Source of the DNA: Syntrophaceae bacterium UBA2208
GTDB taxonomy: Bacteria; Desulfobacterota; BSN033; UBA1163
Direction of reading: 5' to 3'
Assembly: GCA_002327885.1 (NCBI GenBank)
Contig: DCUS01000229.1
Span: forward strand, 2,677-19,521
DNA length: 16,845 nt
In this document: piece after piece, positions 1 through 7,302 of the stretch
Layout: each line of letters begins with the position of its first letter
How positions within the stretch are numbered: position 1 is the stretch's first letter
The notes under the pieces: model-generated
Databases searched by the model: none
What the model saw: the letters and a program-made list of their open reading frames with translations, nothing else
What the model was told of the DNA's origin: nothing
Translations under genes and position numbers: made by a program

Positions 1-198
1 ATCGTCCATCACGAGAAACCCTCCCCTGCGAACCAGGGTACGCAGCCGCGCAACGGTTTCATCGAGAGGACCCAGCAAACGGCCGAGTCCTATGTAGAGA
101 ACGAGGTCAAACCTCCCCGTCATTGACAAGAGATCACGGAGATCGGAACACTCAAACTCACATCGTTCTGTGACACCTGCATCGCTGGCTCGTGTCCG
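1..198 (-). other. Class I SAM-methyltransferase-like segment fused in frame to glucokinase
   Basis: The last 66 codons before the left edge, in the same frame as glucokinase, read EARTRASDAGVTERCEF, then CSDLRDLL, GRFDLVLYIGLGRLLGP (296-311), ETVARLRTLVRRGGFLVMDD. This is the order of a Rossmann-fold methyltransferase after its SAM-binding loop: a helix, a C-terminal acidic 'SD' adenine-side motif, the FDLVL strand, the 'LR..VRRGGFLVMDD' helix and strand. The N-terminal SAM loop (GxGxG) is absent, so this is only the middle of a methyltransferase. The first 120 bases are about 59% GC by count, against about 38-52% in the next 300 bases of the gene. The substrate cannot be told. Confidence 0.6.
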
Positions 199-999
199 AG
201 CTTCTGCACCATAAATGGAAGAAAACATGTCGAGAGCGGCCATGCATAGCCTGTTTTTCTGATCACCGGCGGCTTGAGAGATCACAGCAACAGGATCCTG
301 CTGCTCCATTCTCTTGATGAGCCACTTCGGTTCGCTGCCGAATCTTTTAGAATCCCTCAGATATTGATAGATATGGAAAAGACCTTCCCCTGAAACCACC
401 CGTTCATAACTGACATGATTGAAACGTTTTAAAAGATATTGGAGCAATTCTATCTCGAATTTGTTTCTCGGACCGAACTCCACATGTCCGCCCTCAGAGG
501 GAGAGGGAAGGTATTTCTTTCCATTCCGGAAAAGTATTGCCTCTCCAAGTCCTGTCTCTGCCGATACGAGAGCGGCGTTTCCCTTTCTTTCTTTACCAAT
601 GTTGAGAGTCACAAAGTCACTCTTTCTCAACATCGAAATGCCATAGGCATTGGCGACCAAATCATTGATCATCACTACCTTCTTCACCTTGAGTTCTTTG
701 AATAGGGTTTTTGTATCGATCACCCATGGGAGATTCGTGAGTTTCACCCTTCCCTTTATGATAGGACCGGCTACCCCAAGGCAGAAAGAATCGATATTCT
801 TCCCCCCTCCAATGAACTCTTGAAGGATCATTTCCAATCCCCTGTACTTCTTGCTTGGAAAGGTTTTCCCATGCATCAGGCGGTGGCGATGATCATCGGT
901 TACATGATAAAGTCCCAGTCGGGTCTTGGTTCCTCCGATATCCCCTGCCAGGATTATTTTAGAACCTGATCTCTCTCTTCCAACACTTACCAGTATCAT
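1..999 (-). CDS. glk: Glucokinase (PF02685 type), C-terminus replaced by methyltransferase-like sequence; runs off left edge
   Basis: An uninterrupted frame of 333 codons runs from ATG at 999 to the window edge. Residues 14-267 read as bacterial glucokinase (glucose + ATP to glucose 6-phosphate, cytoplasmic). Visible are the N-terminal phosphate-binding LAGDIGGTKTRLGLY (17-31), the catalytic Asp in MINDLVANAYG (D113), TGLGEA (149-154), the sugar-binding SEGGHVEFGP (168-177), VSYERVVSGEGL (196-207) and MFSSIYGAEA (258-267). The usual GTGLG reads ETGLG. After GAEA the family should continue GNLAL and about 65 more residues; instead residues 268-333 look like a SAM methyltransferase. As read, the glucokinase lacks its C-terminal lobe and may be inactive. 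The start has no strong ribosome site. It is the last gene of the row, 21 bp after the cytochrome. The glucokinase identity is secure; the chimeric end may be biological or an assembly error. Confidence 0.85.
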   Translation of the reverse strand, partial: MILVSVGRERSGSKIILAGDIGGTKTRLGLYHVTDDHRHRLMHGKTFPSKKYRGLEMILQEFIGGGKNIDSFCLGVAGPIIKGRVKLTNLPWVIDTKTLFKELKVKKVVMINDLVANAYGISMLRKSDFVTLNIGKERKGNAALVSAETGLGEAILFRNGKKYLPSPSEGGHVEFGPRNKFEIELLQYLLKRFNHVSYERVVSGEGLFHIYQYLRDSKRFGSEPKWLIKRMEQQDPVAVISQAAGDQKNRLCMAALDMFSSIYGAEARTRASDAGVTERCEFECSDLRDLLSMTGRFDLVLYIGLGRLLGPLDETVARLRTLVRRGGFLVMDD

Positions 1000-1020
1000 G
1001 ACCGAAGGCTGATGGGAAAT

Positions 1021-1281
1021 TCACCGATGGCACTTCGTACAGCTCTCATTTTTCCAGCCGAGGTGTTTAATCGGATAAGGCTTCATGCCTTTAAGCCCAT
1101 GGCAACTCTCGCAATTCTCGTGTCCCTGGATGGGATGGGGGATCTTCTGAGCGACCACCATGGCTTCCATTCTTGGAGATTCCAGCATCTCCGGGGATTG
1201 GATCAAGGCAAAGGCTCCTGCCACCAGAATGATCAGAAGCCCTGTCATCATTGCTAACTGGATGGAATACATCTGTCTCAT
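1021..1281 (-). CDS. Small membrane-anchored diheme c-type cytochrome
   Basis: A protein of 86 residues has an N-terminal hydrophobic helix (about residues 6-28, an uncleaved anchor or signal peptide) and two covalent heme motifs, CESCH and CTKCH, the second only one residue before the stop. Extra histidines (in KIPHP, QGHEN, IKHLG) could be distal heme ligands. It is probably periplasmic and passes electrons. I chose ATG at 1281 because GAGGGG lies five bases upstream; a GTG at 1287 in the same frame would add two residues but overlaps that ribosome site. It starts 24 bp after the flavocytochrome gene, which suggests that it accepts electrons from, or donates to, that protein. No named cytochrome family is recognised. 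Confidence 0.8.
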   Translation of the reverse strand: MRQMYSIQLAMMTGLLIILVAGAFALIQSPEMLESPRMEAMVVAQKIPHPIQGHENCESCHGLKGMKPYPIKHLGWKNESCTKCHR

Positions 1282-1305
1282 CGTCACCCCTCATGATAAC
1301 GAACG

Positions 1306-2622
1306 TCAAATAAAGTTGAAACTCTCGGATTGAACTTTTTCGAGAGGCAATCCTAACTTTTGCAACGCCTCTTTCACTGCCATCTGCATCGGGTCGGGTC
1401 CGCAGATGAAGTATTCACAGTCCACCCGATTCTCTGGAAGGTAGCGAGCCATCATTTCCGCGTCGATGCGACCGCGCTCCCCCTTCCAGTCTTCCGGGGG
1501 GTTGGTGAGGGTATGAATGACCCGCAGATTCAACCGTTGGGTAAGATTCTCTAACTCCTCCCTGAACGTCACCTCCTCCCACGTTTTGCTACTATAAAAC
1601 AATAGGAGAGGCCGCTTTTCATGGCGATCTGCGAGGGTTCGCAGGATGCTGACAATTGGAGAAATGCCGACACCTCCGACGATAAAGACATACCCGGGTG
1701 CTGTGTGGCGGTCAACGGTAAACGTTCCATAGGGGCCGTCGAGGTAGGCTCGCGTCTCACGGGGAACCTCACCGATTGTTGATGTAAAGTCTCCCAATTC
1801 TTTGATGGATATCTCTATCTTCTCCGACTTCATGGCACTGGAAGAGAAGGAGAAAGGATGTTCCCTGATCGCAAAGGGAGATTTTCCAACCTTGAGCCAT
1901 GCGAATTGCCCGGGTTTGAAGGATATGCCCGGATGTCCTTCGGGCCGAAGGACCAATGTCCATGTCTTTCCTCTTTCACCGATGATCTCCTCAATTGTAT
2001 AGGGTCGTTTGAGCATCCATATGGGTTTGATGACGCGGACATATACCAGAGAGAGAATCCATGTGGTCACCAAGCCAATCCAGAACCACCGCTTCAAAGG
2101 TCCTTGAACATAGTATCCAACCCCTTCGATGTGGATCAGCGAAAGCCCCACCACAACAATGGAGAGAAGAGCATGGGTGAGACGCCATGACTCATAGCAG
2201 ATGTTCCATTCCTTCCGCTTGATGGAGGTCAGAATTAAGATGGCCAGAACCACCAGAGCCCCTGCTCCTCCTCCCATCCACCAGGGCGAAGAGATTGGAT
2301 TCAACAGGGTAAGAGTTACAGGGGATGAAATAAAGAGGATCAGGGGATGAAGGAGAATGAGAGCAAAGGCTATGGTTGAGATCTGACGATGAAAATGGTA
2401 GACCACATCGATCCCGTAAGGCGAGGTGAGGTATTTGAAACGGCCGGTAAGGAAGAACTGTAATCCCATCATCGACAGGCCCATGAACCCCAAGCCGACC
2501 GAAAACTCCCTCCAGAACCCACGCCCGGGGGGAATAGGGCCGATCAGCAGTACGAGAAGAGGTGCTATAATGATAAGAAGGTAAATGCCAATCCAGAATA
2601 TTCCGTAAAGAAGAGGTCTCAT
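1306..2622 (-). CDS. Ferric-reductase-like transmembrane flavocytochrome (FAD/NAD(P)H oxidoreductase)
   Basis: 438 residues. The N-terminal half (about 1-200) has six hydrophobic segments with histidines placed as heme b ligands: YHFHRQ (H76, H78), LLHP (H92), LTHALLS (H150) and LIHIEG (H164). The C-terminal half is a ferredoxin-NADP reductase module: FAD-binding HPFSFSS (255-261), pyridine-nucleotide GGVGISP (316-322), CGPDPM (407-412) and a terminal ESFNF. No iron-sulfur motif is seen. The architecture is that of NOX/FRE-type reductases moving electrons from cytosolic NAD(P)H across the membrane; the natural acceptor is unknown. The diheme cytochrome encoded next is a candidate. The start has CGGAGGA eight bases upstream, and the gene follows the phosphoketolase by 25 bp. 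Confidence 0.85.
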   Translation of the reverse strand: MRPLLYGIFWIGIYLLIIIAPLLVLLIGPIPPGRGFWREFSVGLGFMGLSMMGLQFFLTGRFKYLTSPYGIDVVYHFHRQISTIAFALILLHPLILFISSPVTLTLLNPISSPWWMGGGAGALVVLAILILTSIKRKEWNICYESWRLTHALLSIVVVGLSLIHIEGVGYYVQGPLKRWFWIGLVTTWILSLVYVRVIKPIWMLKRPYTIEEIIGERGKTWTLVLRPEGHPGISFKPGQFAWLKVGKSPFAIREHPFSFSSSAMKSEKIEISIKELGDFTSTIGEVPRETRAYLDGPYGTFTVDRHTAPGYVFIVGGVGISPIVSILRTLADRHEKRPLLLFYSSKTWEEVTFREELENLTQRLNLRVIHTLTNPPEDWKGERGRIDAEMMARYLPENRVDCEYFICGPDPMQMAVKEALQKLGLPLEKVQSESFNFI

Positions 2623-2647
2623 GAAGCTGTTCCTCCGAAAACCTGAA

Positions 2648-5119
2648 TTAAAACAGTATCCCTTCAGGGGAGGCTTTTCCGCTCAATGCTGAAAGCTCCG
2701 CAGCGGTCAACAATTCCTCCTGGAGCATGCCCAACACGCGGGCGACCTCCAGAAGAATATGGCCCCAGATACATCGATTCACAAATAACATCCCTTGAAC
2801 ACTTAACGTCCCTCCATGGTTAATAAATCCAAGGCCGCCTGTCTGATATATCCCGGTGTGGAGGGGTTGAAGGATTCCAAGCAGAATCTCCGGTCGTGTG
2901 TGTGTCACAAAGATGCGGGCTGGTACAGCGGTGGGATAGAGTTCGGCTTGCAGTTGGGTCGAAGCCACATAAGCCGACTCACGATCACTTCGTGGGGTCC
3001 GGAACCGTCCGGGTTCCTGCATGTAGATAACGGAGTGAGAGATATCCCGCTCTCTTAAACGGGCGGATGCTTTTAGCACCTCTTCCAGTTGATAGGCCCC
3101 GATCGCTGTGAGAATCACCCGCTGTTTTTCCGTTTGATGGCAGGACCAGTCCATCCGGAGTGCGCCATGCTGAAGAAGGAGATTCGACTCCTCAATCGTA
3201 AAAAGATCGGGGGTGACGTCCATCTTGGGCACAACCAGCGTCCAGATCTGCCCATGCGTCTGATAGAGATGATGCATAATCACCGAAGCAGTATTATAAT
3301 CGGGGACGAACAAGACCCGTGACACATCTGAGGGTTCACCTAACATCGCCTCCGCCATCGATGGGTCTTGATGGGATCGTTCATTTTTTGCATTTTCCCA
3401 GGCGTGGGAGGTAAGGATGAGAGGAACAGAAAGCCATTCCTGGTTGCGGCCCGCCTCATTACAATGATCTGCAAAAATGATCTCCTGCCGGACCACGCCA
3501 TGCATCTTTGTGCCAAAAGCCTCATAGGTGTGAAAAAGGTTGATCCCTCCCTTATTTGCCAGAGCCGCAGAGGCCACTGCCTCTTCATTGAGAGCAGTGA
3601 TGACAGCACCCTGGGTATCCTCTGGAATCCCAGGCTCCGGATCCGTGACTCGGAATTTCAAATACTCCAGTGCCTGGATTAATCGGTTGGAGCGCATCTC
3701 ATCGGGGTTGCCAACTCGGGGCCGAAGATGGGGATTCGCTTGAACGATTGAAAGGAACATGGTGTCCACCGCAACCATTGGAGAAGTTCTCGTCCAGGTG
3801 GAGCGATCCTTTCGATTTCCGGAGACCAATCGGGAAACCGGAGAAGGTATCTGTTTTAAATGTACCTGACGGTGCGCCAGCGGATGGTCCTTTTCCTGAA
3901 GCCGATTTGAAACCATATGCTGTTGGAATTTGATCACGGCGTTCTTTAGCTCCTCGAAGGGAACCCACAGCCGTTTTGCACCCTCATTGAATCGCCGGGC
4001 TGCCTCCGGGTCGGTATAGGGATTTGACATCAGAGGAAGATTGTGTGCAAGATTGGTTCCCTCTCCATAAAACCCAGCTCCCTTTGGAGCAATGGCGATA
4101 CCGTAGGGTAGAGGGACAGGGTAGCCGTTTCCTTGACGAACTGCCTCCCTGGCGGCCTCCAGCCGAGACTCCATCTCAAAGATGGCCCAGACAAAGGCGG
4201 CCGGATCTCTTCCATCAAAAACAATCGGGTCAAAACCGTTCAGCCTTAGGTGATCGACAAACCAGTCGGCTCCTCCCTGCTGGGACAGAGTCGTTCTCTG
4301 ATCGATCCGCCGTCCATTTTTAATCATGATAGGAGTCACAAGACCGCTGTCTTCAGCTCTCCACCATCGTGGTATCCAATCACTTCCTCGCTGTTCTTCA
4401 AAAGCCCCGTCGCTGAGAAATACAACCAGTCTTTCTCCATGCAATGGCATATGGACATATTGAAGTTCTGTGAAGCCGAGATATCCGCCTTCAGCGATCC
4501 CGCCCGCGGTATGGACATTCACATGACTGCCCAGGGGAGAGTCTTGTTTCCCATCGGGTCCTAACTTATAGGAATAGAAATCGCGGACATAACAGGTCAA
4601 CCCTTCCTCTGTGAGAGAGTAACGCTTCGCGTGTGCCGGGGTCATGTTGTTCAACAAAAGATTGACCGTATCGATGGCCGCCACACAGTGCCCCTGACCC
4701 ATGATCCACGATCGTGTAAGACCCGTCATGGCGTTGATGGCCATATATCCGGAGTAGGCGGGGACCATATTGAGGGCGCCACCGGTGTGGCCCTCCGGAT
4801 TAGGCTTGAAGTCTTCGGGGAGAAGATCCCGACCATCGAGATAGACGTTTCGGGCATAGGTCTCATGAACCACCAGCCACATCGCCGTATTGGCGACCTG
4901 ATCTAAAGCATGAAGCAAATCAAAAAATGGCACCCCATCTCCCCGTACCCCGCGTGTGGATAATGATTCCGCCATAGTAAAGATCCGTGCCTGCGTATCC
5001 AGATTATGTTGGATGGCGCCATAACCCTTTGCCCAGCGGTCCGCCTCTTGACTCTTTTTGCGATAAAGATTTACCCACTCCTCACTTCGGATATCATCAA
5101 TGTTTTCACGATAAGACAT
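2648..5119 (-). CDS. Divergent phosphoketolase-family (XFP) thiamine-diphosphate enzyme
   Basis: 823 residues, the length of phosphoketolases, which split xylulose 5-phosphate or fructose 6-phosphate with phosphate into acetyl phosphate plus a sugar phosphate. Family marks are GH in PEGHTGG (110-111), GQGHC (141-145), SDG at 236-238 followed by N268 (thiamine-diphosphate GDG-to-N motif), NPDEMRSNRL (471-480), NEEA (511-514), YEAF (532-535), SHAW (571-574), SHQDP (582-586) and VPDYNT. Several family signatures differ: GHWG is GHTG, GDGEAETG is SDGAFEEQ, and DHNGFSHQDP is AKNERSHQDP, so one of the paired active-site histidines is Lys. It is therefore a separate branch and the exact substrate or reaction is uncertain. 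I recall that automatic annotation sometimes labels such proteins xylulose 5-phosphate 3-epimerase (unverified). Acetate kinase encoded 34 bp upstream supports acetyl-phosphate production. GGAGG precedes the ATG. Confidence 0.8.
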   Translation of the reverse strand: MSYRENIDDIRSEEWVNLYRKKSQEADRWAKGYGAIQHNLDTQARIFTMAESLSTRGVRGDGVPFFDLLHALDQVANTAMWLVVHETYARNVYLDGRDLLPEDFKPNPEGHTGGALNMVPAYSGYMAINAMTGLTRSWIMGQGHCVAAIDTVNLLLNNMTPAHAKRYSLTEEGLTCYVRDFYSYKLGPDGKQDSPLGSHVNVHTAGGIAEGGYLGFTELQYVHMPLHGERLVVFLSDGAFEEQRGSDWIPRWWRAEDSGLVTPIMIKNGRRIDQRTTLSQQGGADWFVDHLRLNGFDPIVFDGRDPAAFVWAIFEMESRLEAAREAVRQGNGYPVPLPYGIAIAPKGAGFYGEGTNLAHNLPLMSNPYTDPEAARRFNEGAKRLWVPFEELKNAVIKFQQHMVSNRLQEKDHPLAHRQVHLKQIPSPVSRLVSGNRKDRSTWTRTSPMVAVDTMFLSIVQANPHLRPRVGNPDEMRSNRLIQALEYLKFRVTDPEPGIPEDTQGAVITALNEEAVASAALANKGGINLFHTYEAFGTKMHGVVRQEIIFADHCNEAGRNQEWLSVPLILTSHAWENAKNERSHQDPSMAEAMLGEPSDVSRVLFVPDYNTASVIMHHLYQTHGQIWTLVVPKMDVTPDLFTIEESNLLLQHGALRMDWSCHQTEKQRVILTAIGAYQLEEVLKASARLRERDISHSVIYMQEPGRFRTPRSDRESAYVASTQLQAELYPTAVPARIFVTHTRPEILLGILQPLHTGIYQTGGLGFINHGGTLSVQGMLFVNRCIWGHILLEVARVLGMLQEELLTAAELSALSGKASPEGILF

Positions 5120-5153
5120 TTGTCCCTCCTATCTTCCTATCTATGAATAATAA

Positions 5154-6389
5154 TTAAATTTGGTCCTTTCTTTTCAGGTGATTTTGGTGCAGTAAACGAA
5201 ACGTATCCCGGGCGATGATTACCGCCTCATCGACAGGAATAACGTAAATTTTGACTTTCGCATTGTCCGGGCTGATTCTCCCTTCTTTTCCAACCGTGTT
5301 ATTATTTTGATTTTCATCCATGGTCATTCCACACCAATCCATTTCCTTACAGATTCGGCTTCTCACTTCAGGTGAATTCTCTCCAATGCCTCCGCCAAAG
5401 ATGACAGCTTCGGCACCCCCAAGCGCAGCCAGATACGCACCAATCTTTTTTTTCACCCGATAGCAGAACATTTCCACTGCCAGGGCCGCTCTCTCATCTC
5501 CCTTGGATTCTGCTTCCAAGAGTTCCCGCATGTCCTGTGAGCGACCCGATATCCCAAGAAGTCCTGATTTTTTGTTGAGTAGGGCTTCTGCCTCGGCAAG
5601 GCTAATCCCTTCACGCTGGGCCAAGAACCCCGGCAGGTGGGGATCAACATCTCCGGACCTTGTCCCCATCATCAGGCCTTCAAGGGGGGTGAGGCCCATG
5701 GAAGTATCGATGGAACGTCCCCCATGAATTGCCGTGGCGGAACAGCCGCTACCCAATTGGAGGGTGATAATTTTTGTCTTTTCCACAGGTGTGGAAGTCA
5801 TGACTCTATATCTCTCTACCATATAGTGATGAGCAATTCCATGAAATCCATAGCGCCAGAGATGATGCTTTTCGGCAAGTTCGAGAGGGATGGGATAGCG
5901 GCACGCCCGCTCAGGCATATCGGAATGAAAGGTGGTATCGAAAACGGCTACCATCGGAATCCTGGATCCAAGTGTTATCCTCGCTGCACGGATTGCCTCA
6001 ATCGAAGGATGATTATGCAAAAGAGCCAGTTGGCTAATCGCTTCGATGGCCTCTAACACCCGATCATCGATGAGGGTTGGTTCCAGGAAGTGAGGCCCGC
6101 CGTGAACGACTCGATGCCCCACCCCGTCGATCCAATTGGTTTCGAAATACCCAAGAGTCTTAAGCCAATCAAGGGCTTGACGTGTTGCACTCCCATGATC
6201 GGTCATTCTGATCGTCTCCTTCAGGTGTTGCCCCTCTTCATCAGCGAATTTCAATAGGGCACTGCTGCCGATCCTTTCAATCATGCCGCGGGCCAGTTGT
6301 CGTTCCAGACCGGGAGGCGTATCTTGATCTATCCCGATGACCTTAAATTTTAACGTCGAGCTACCACAATTGAAGACCAGAACCTTCAT
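5154..6389 (-). CDS. ackA: Acetate kinase
   Basis: 411 residues, normal for the family. It interconverts acetyl phosphate + ADP and acetate + ATP in the cytoplasm. Motifs match AckA throughout: N-terminal VFNCGSSTLKFK (N7), GHRVVHGG (R93), FDTTFHSDMP (D151), YGFHG (H183), LGSGCSA, MGLTPLEGLMMGTRSGDVDP (R244), GGGIGENS (332-339) and the terminal VDEAVIIARDT with the metal-binding Glu388. All catalytic residues known from the Methanosarcina enzyme appear present. The ATG overlaps the mscS stop as ATGA, with AAGGAGGG upstream, so the two are translationally coupled. Directly followed by the phosphoketolase gene, it would harvest the acetyl phosphate made there for ATP. Confidence 0.95.
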   Translation of the reverse strand: MKVLVFNCGSSTLKFKVIGIDQDTPPGLERQLARGMIERIGSSALLKFADEEGQHLKETIRMTDHGSATRQALDWLKTLGYFETNWIDGVGHRVVHGGPHFLEPTLIDDRVLEAIEAISQLALLHNHPSIEAIRAARITLGSRIPMVAVFDTTFHSDMPERACRYPIPLELAEKHHLWRYGFHGIAHHYMVERYRVMTSTPVEKTKIITLQLGSGCSATAIHGGRSIDTSMGLTPLEGLMMGTRSGDVDPHLPGFLAQREGISLAEAEALLNKKSGLLGISGRSQDMRELLEAESKGDERAALAVEMFCYRVKKKIGAYLAALGGAEAVIFGGGIGENSPEVRSRICKEMDWCGMTMDENQNNNTVGKEGRISPDNAKVKIYVIPVDEAVIIARDTFRLLHQNHLKRKDQI

Positions 6390-7273
6390 TGGCCCTCCTT
6401 AACGATACGAAGGGGTGGCGATTGGCCCTGTTTATCCTGACCCATATAAAGGGTGACATGGGGGAACGGAATTTCAATATTCTTTTCATCAAATTTCTTT
6501 TTCAATCGTCGATTGAATTCCCGGCCTACCCGCCATTGTTTGATCGGCACCGTGGTGGTTCGCGCCTTAATAATAATCGATGAATTCGCAAATTGATCCA
6601 GACCCAATATTTCTATCGGCTCAATAATATCATCTTTATAATCGGGATCTTTCCGGAGTTCCTCGTCAACTTCTTTGATGACTTCGATGACTTCGTCTAT
6701 GTCCTCCCGATAGGCGACCCCGATATCGAAGACATAACGCGAGAAGTCCTTGGTCATATTGGTCACCACATCGATGTGACCGTTTGGCACATAGTGGACA
6801 TTCCCTGCCAGGTCCCGGAGAATGGTCGTCTTCAGATTTATTTTTTCAACCAGCCCTCCTTTGTTGGCGATTTGAACCACATCCCCCACCCGGATTTGAT
6901 CTTCCAAAAGGATAAAGAACCCACTGATCACATCTTTGACCAAACTCTGGGCGCCAAAACCCACGGCCAGGCCCACGATGCCAGCCGCAGCCAGGACAGG
7001 GGCAATTTCCACACCAAGTTCTTTGAGCATAGTCATAGCTGCAACAATGATGATGGCAATGATCAATACATACCGGACAATGGAACCGAGCGTCTGGGTC
7101 CGCTTCTGAAATTCAGGATCCTCTTTTTGTCTCACCACCACCGGAATAAGACGGGTAGAAAGAGTTTTTGCCGCCCTTAAAGCGATCACAGTCAAAATCA
7201 ACACGAAGATGATGTGTACCCCGCTTGTTAATAACCAGTTGACTCCTTTTTGAAGGTAACCCTGAATATCCAT
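6386..7273 (-). CDS. mscS: MscS-family small-conductance mechanosensitive channel
   Basis: 295 residues, close to E. coli MscS (286). Three transmembrane helices are visible: about 18-36, 63-83 and a Gly/Ala-rich pore helix 92-120 (AGIVGLAVGFGAQSLVKDVI) followed by FILLEDQIRVGD, then the beta domain with VPNG (162-165), and a soluble C-terminal vestibule domain. It sits in the inner membrane and releases solutes and ions when membrane tension rises. It lies 29 bp after the P-type ATPase gene and overlaps ackA by 4 bp. AAGGAGG lies in front of the ATG. Co-transcription with an ion pump and, on the neighbouring operon, a trehalose synthase suggests osmotic or turgor control. Confidence 0.93.
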   Translation of the reverse strand: MDIQGYLQKGVNWLLTSGVHIIFVLILTVIALRAAKTLSTRLIPVVVRQKEDPEFQKRTQTLGSIVRYVLIIAIIIVAAMTMLKELGVEIAPVLAAAGIVGLAVGFGAQSLVKDVISGFFILLEDQIRVGDVVQIANKGGLVEKINLKTTILRDLAGNVHYVPNGHIDVVTNMTKDFSRYVFDIGVAYREDIDEVIEVIKEVDEELRKDPDYKDDIIEPIEILGLDQFANSSIIIKARTTTVPIKQWRVGREFNRRLKKKFDEKNIEIPFPHVTLYMGQDKQGQSPPLRIVKEGQ

Positions 7274-7302
7274 AAAACCTCCTTTTTATTTTTCCTAATC
7301 CC

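Noticed and set aside
6593..7180. 195-codon plus-strand frame opposite mscS
   Set aside because: Antisense shadow of a well-conserved channel gene; no family motif or upstream ribosome site. The same holds for all other plus-strand frames in the window.
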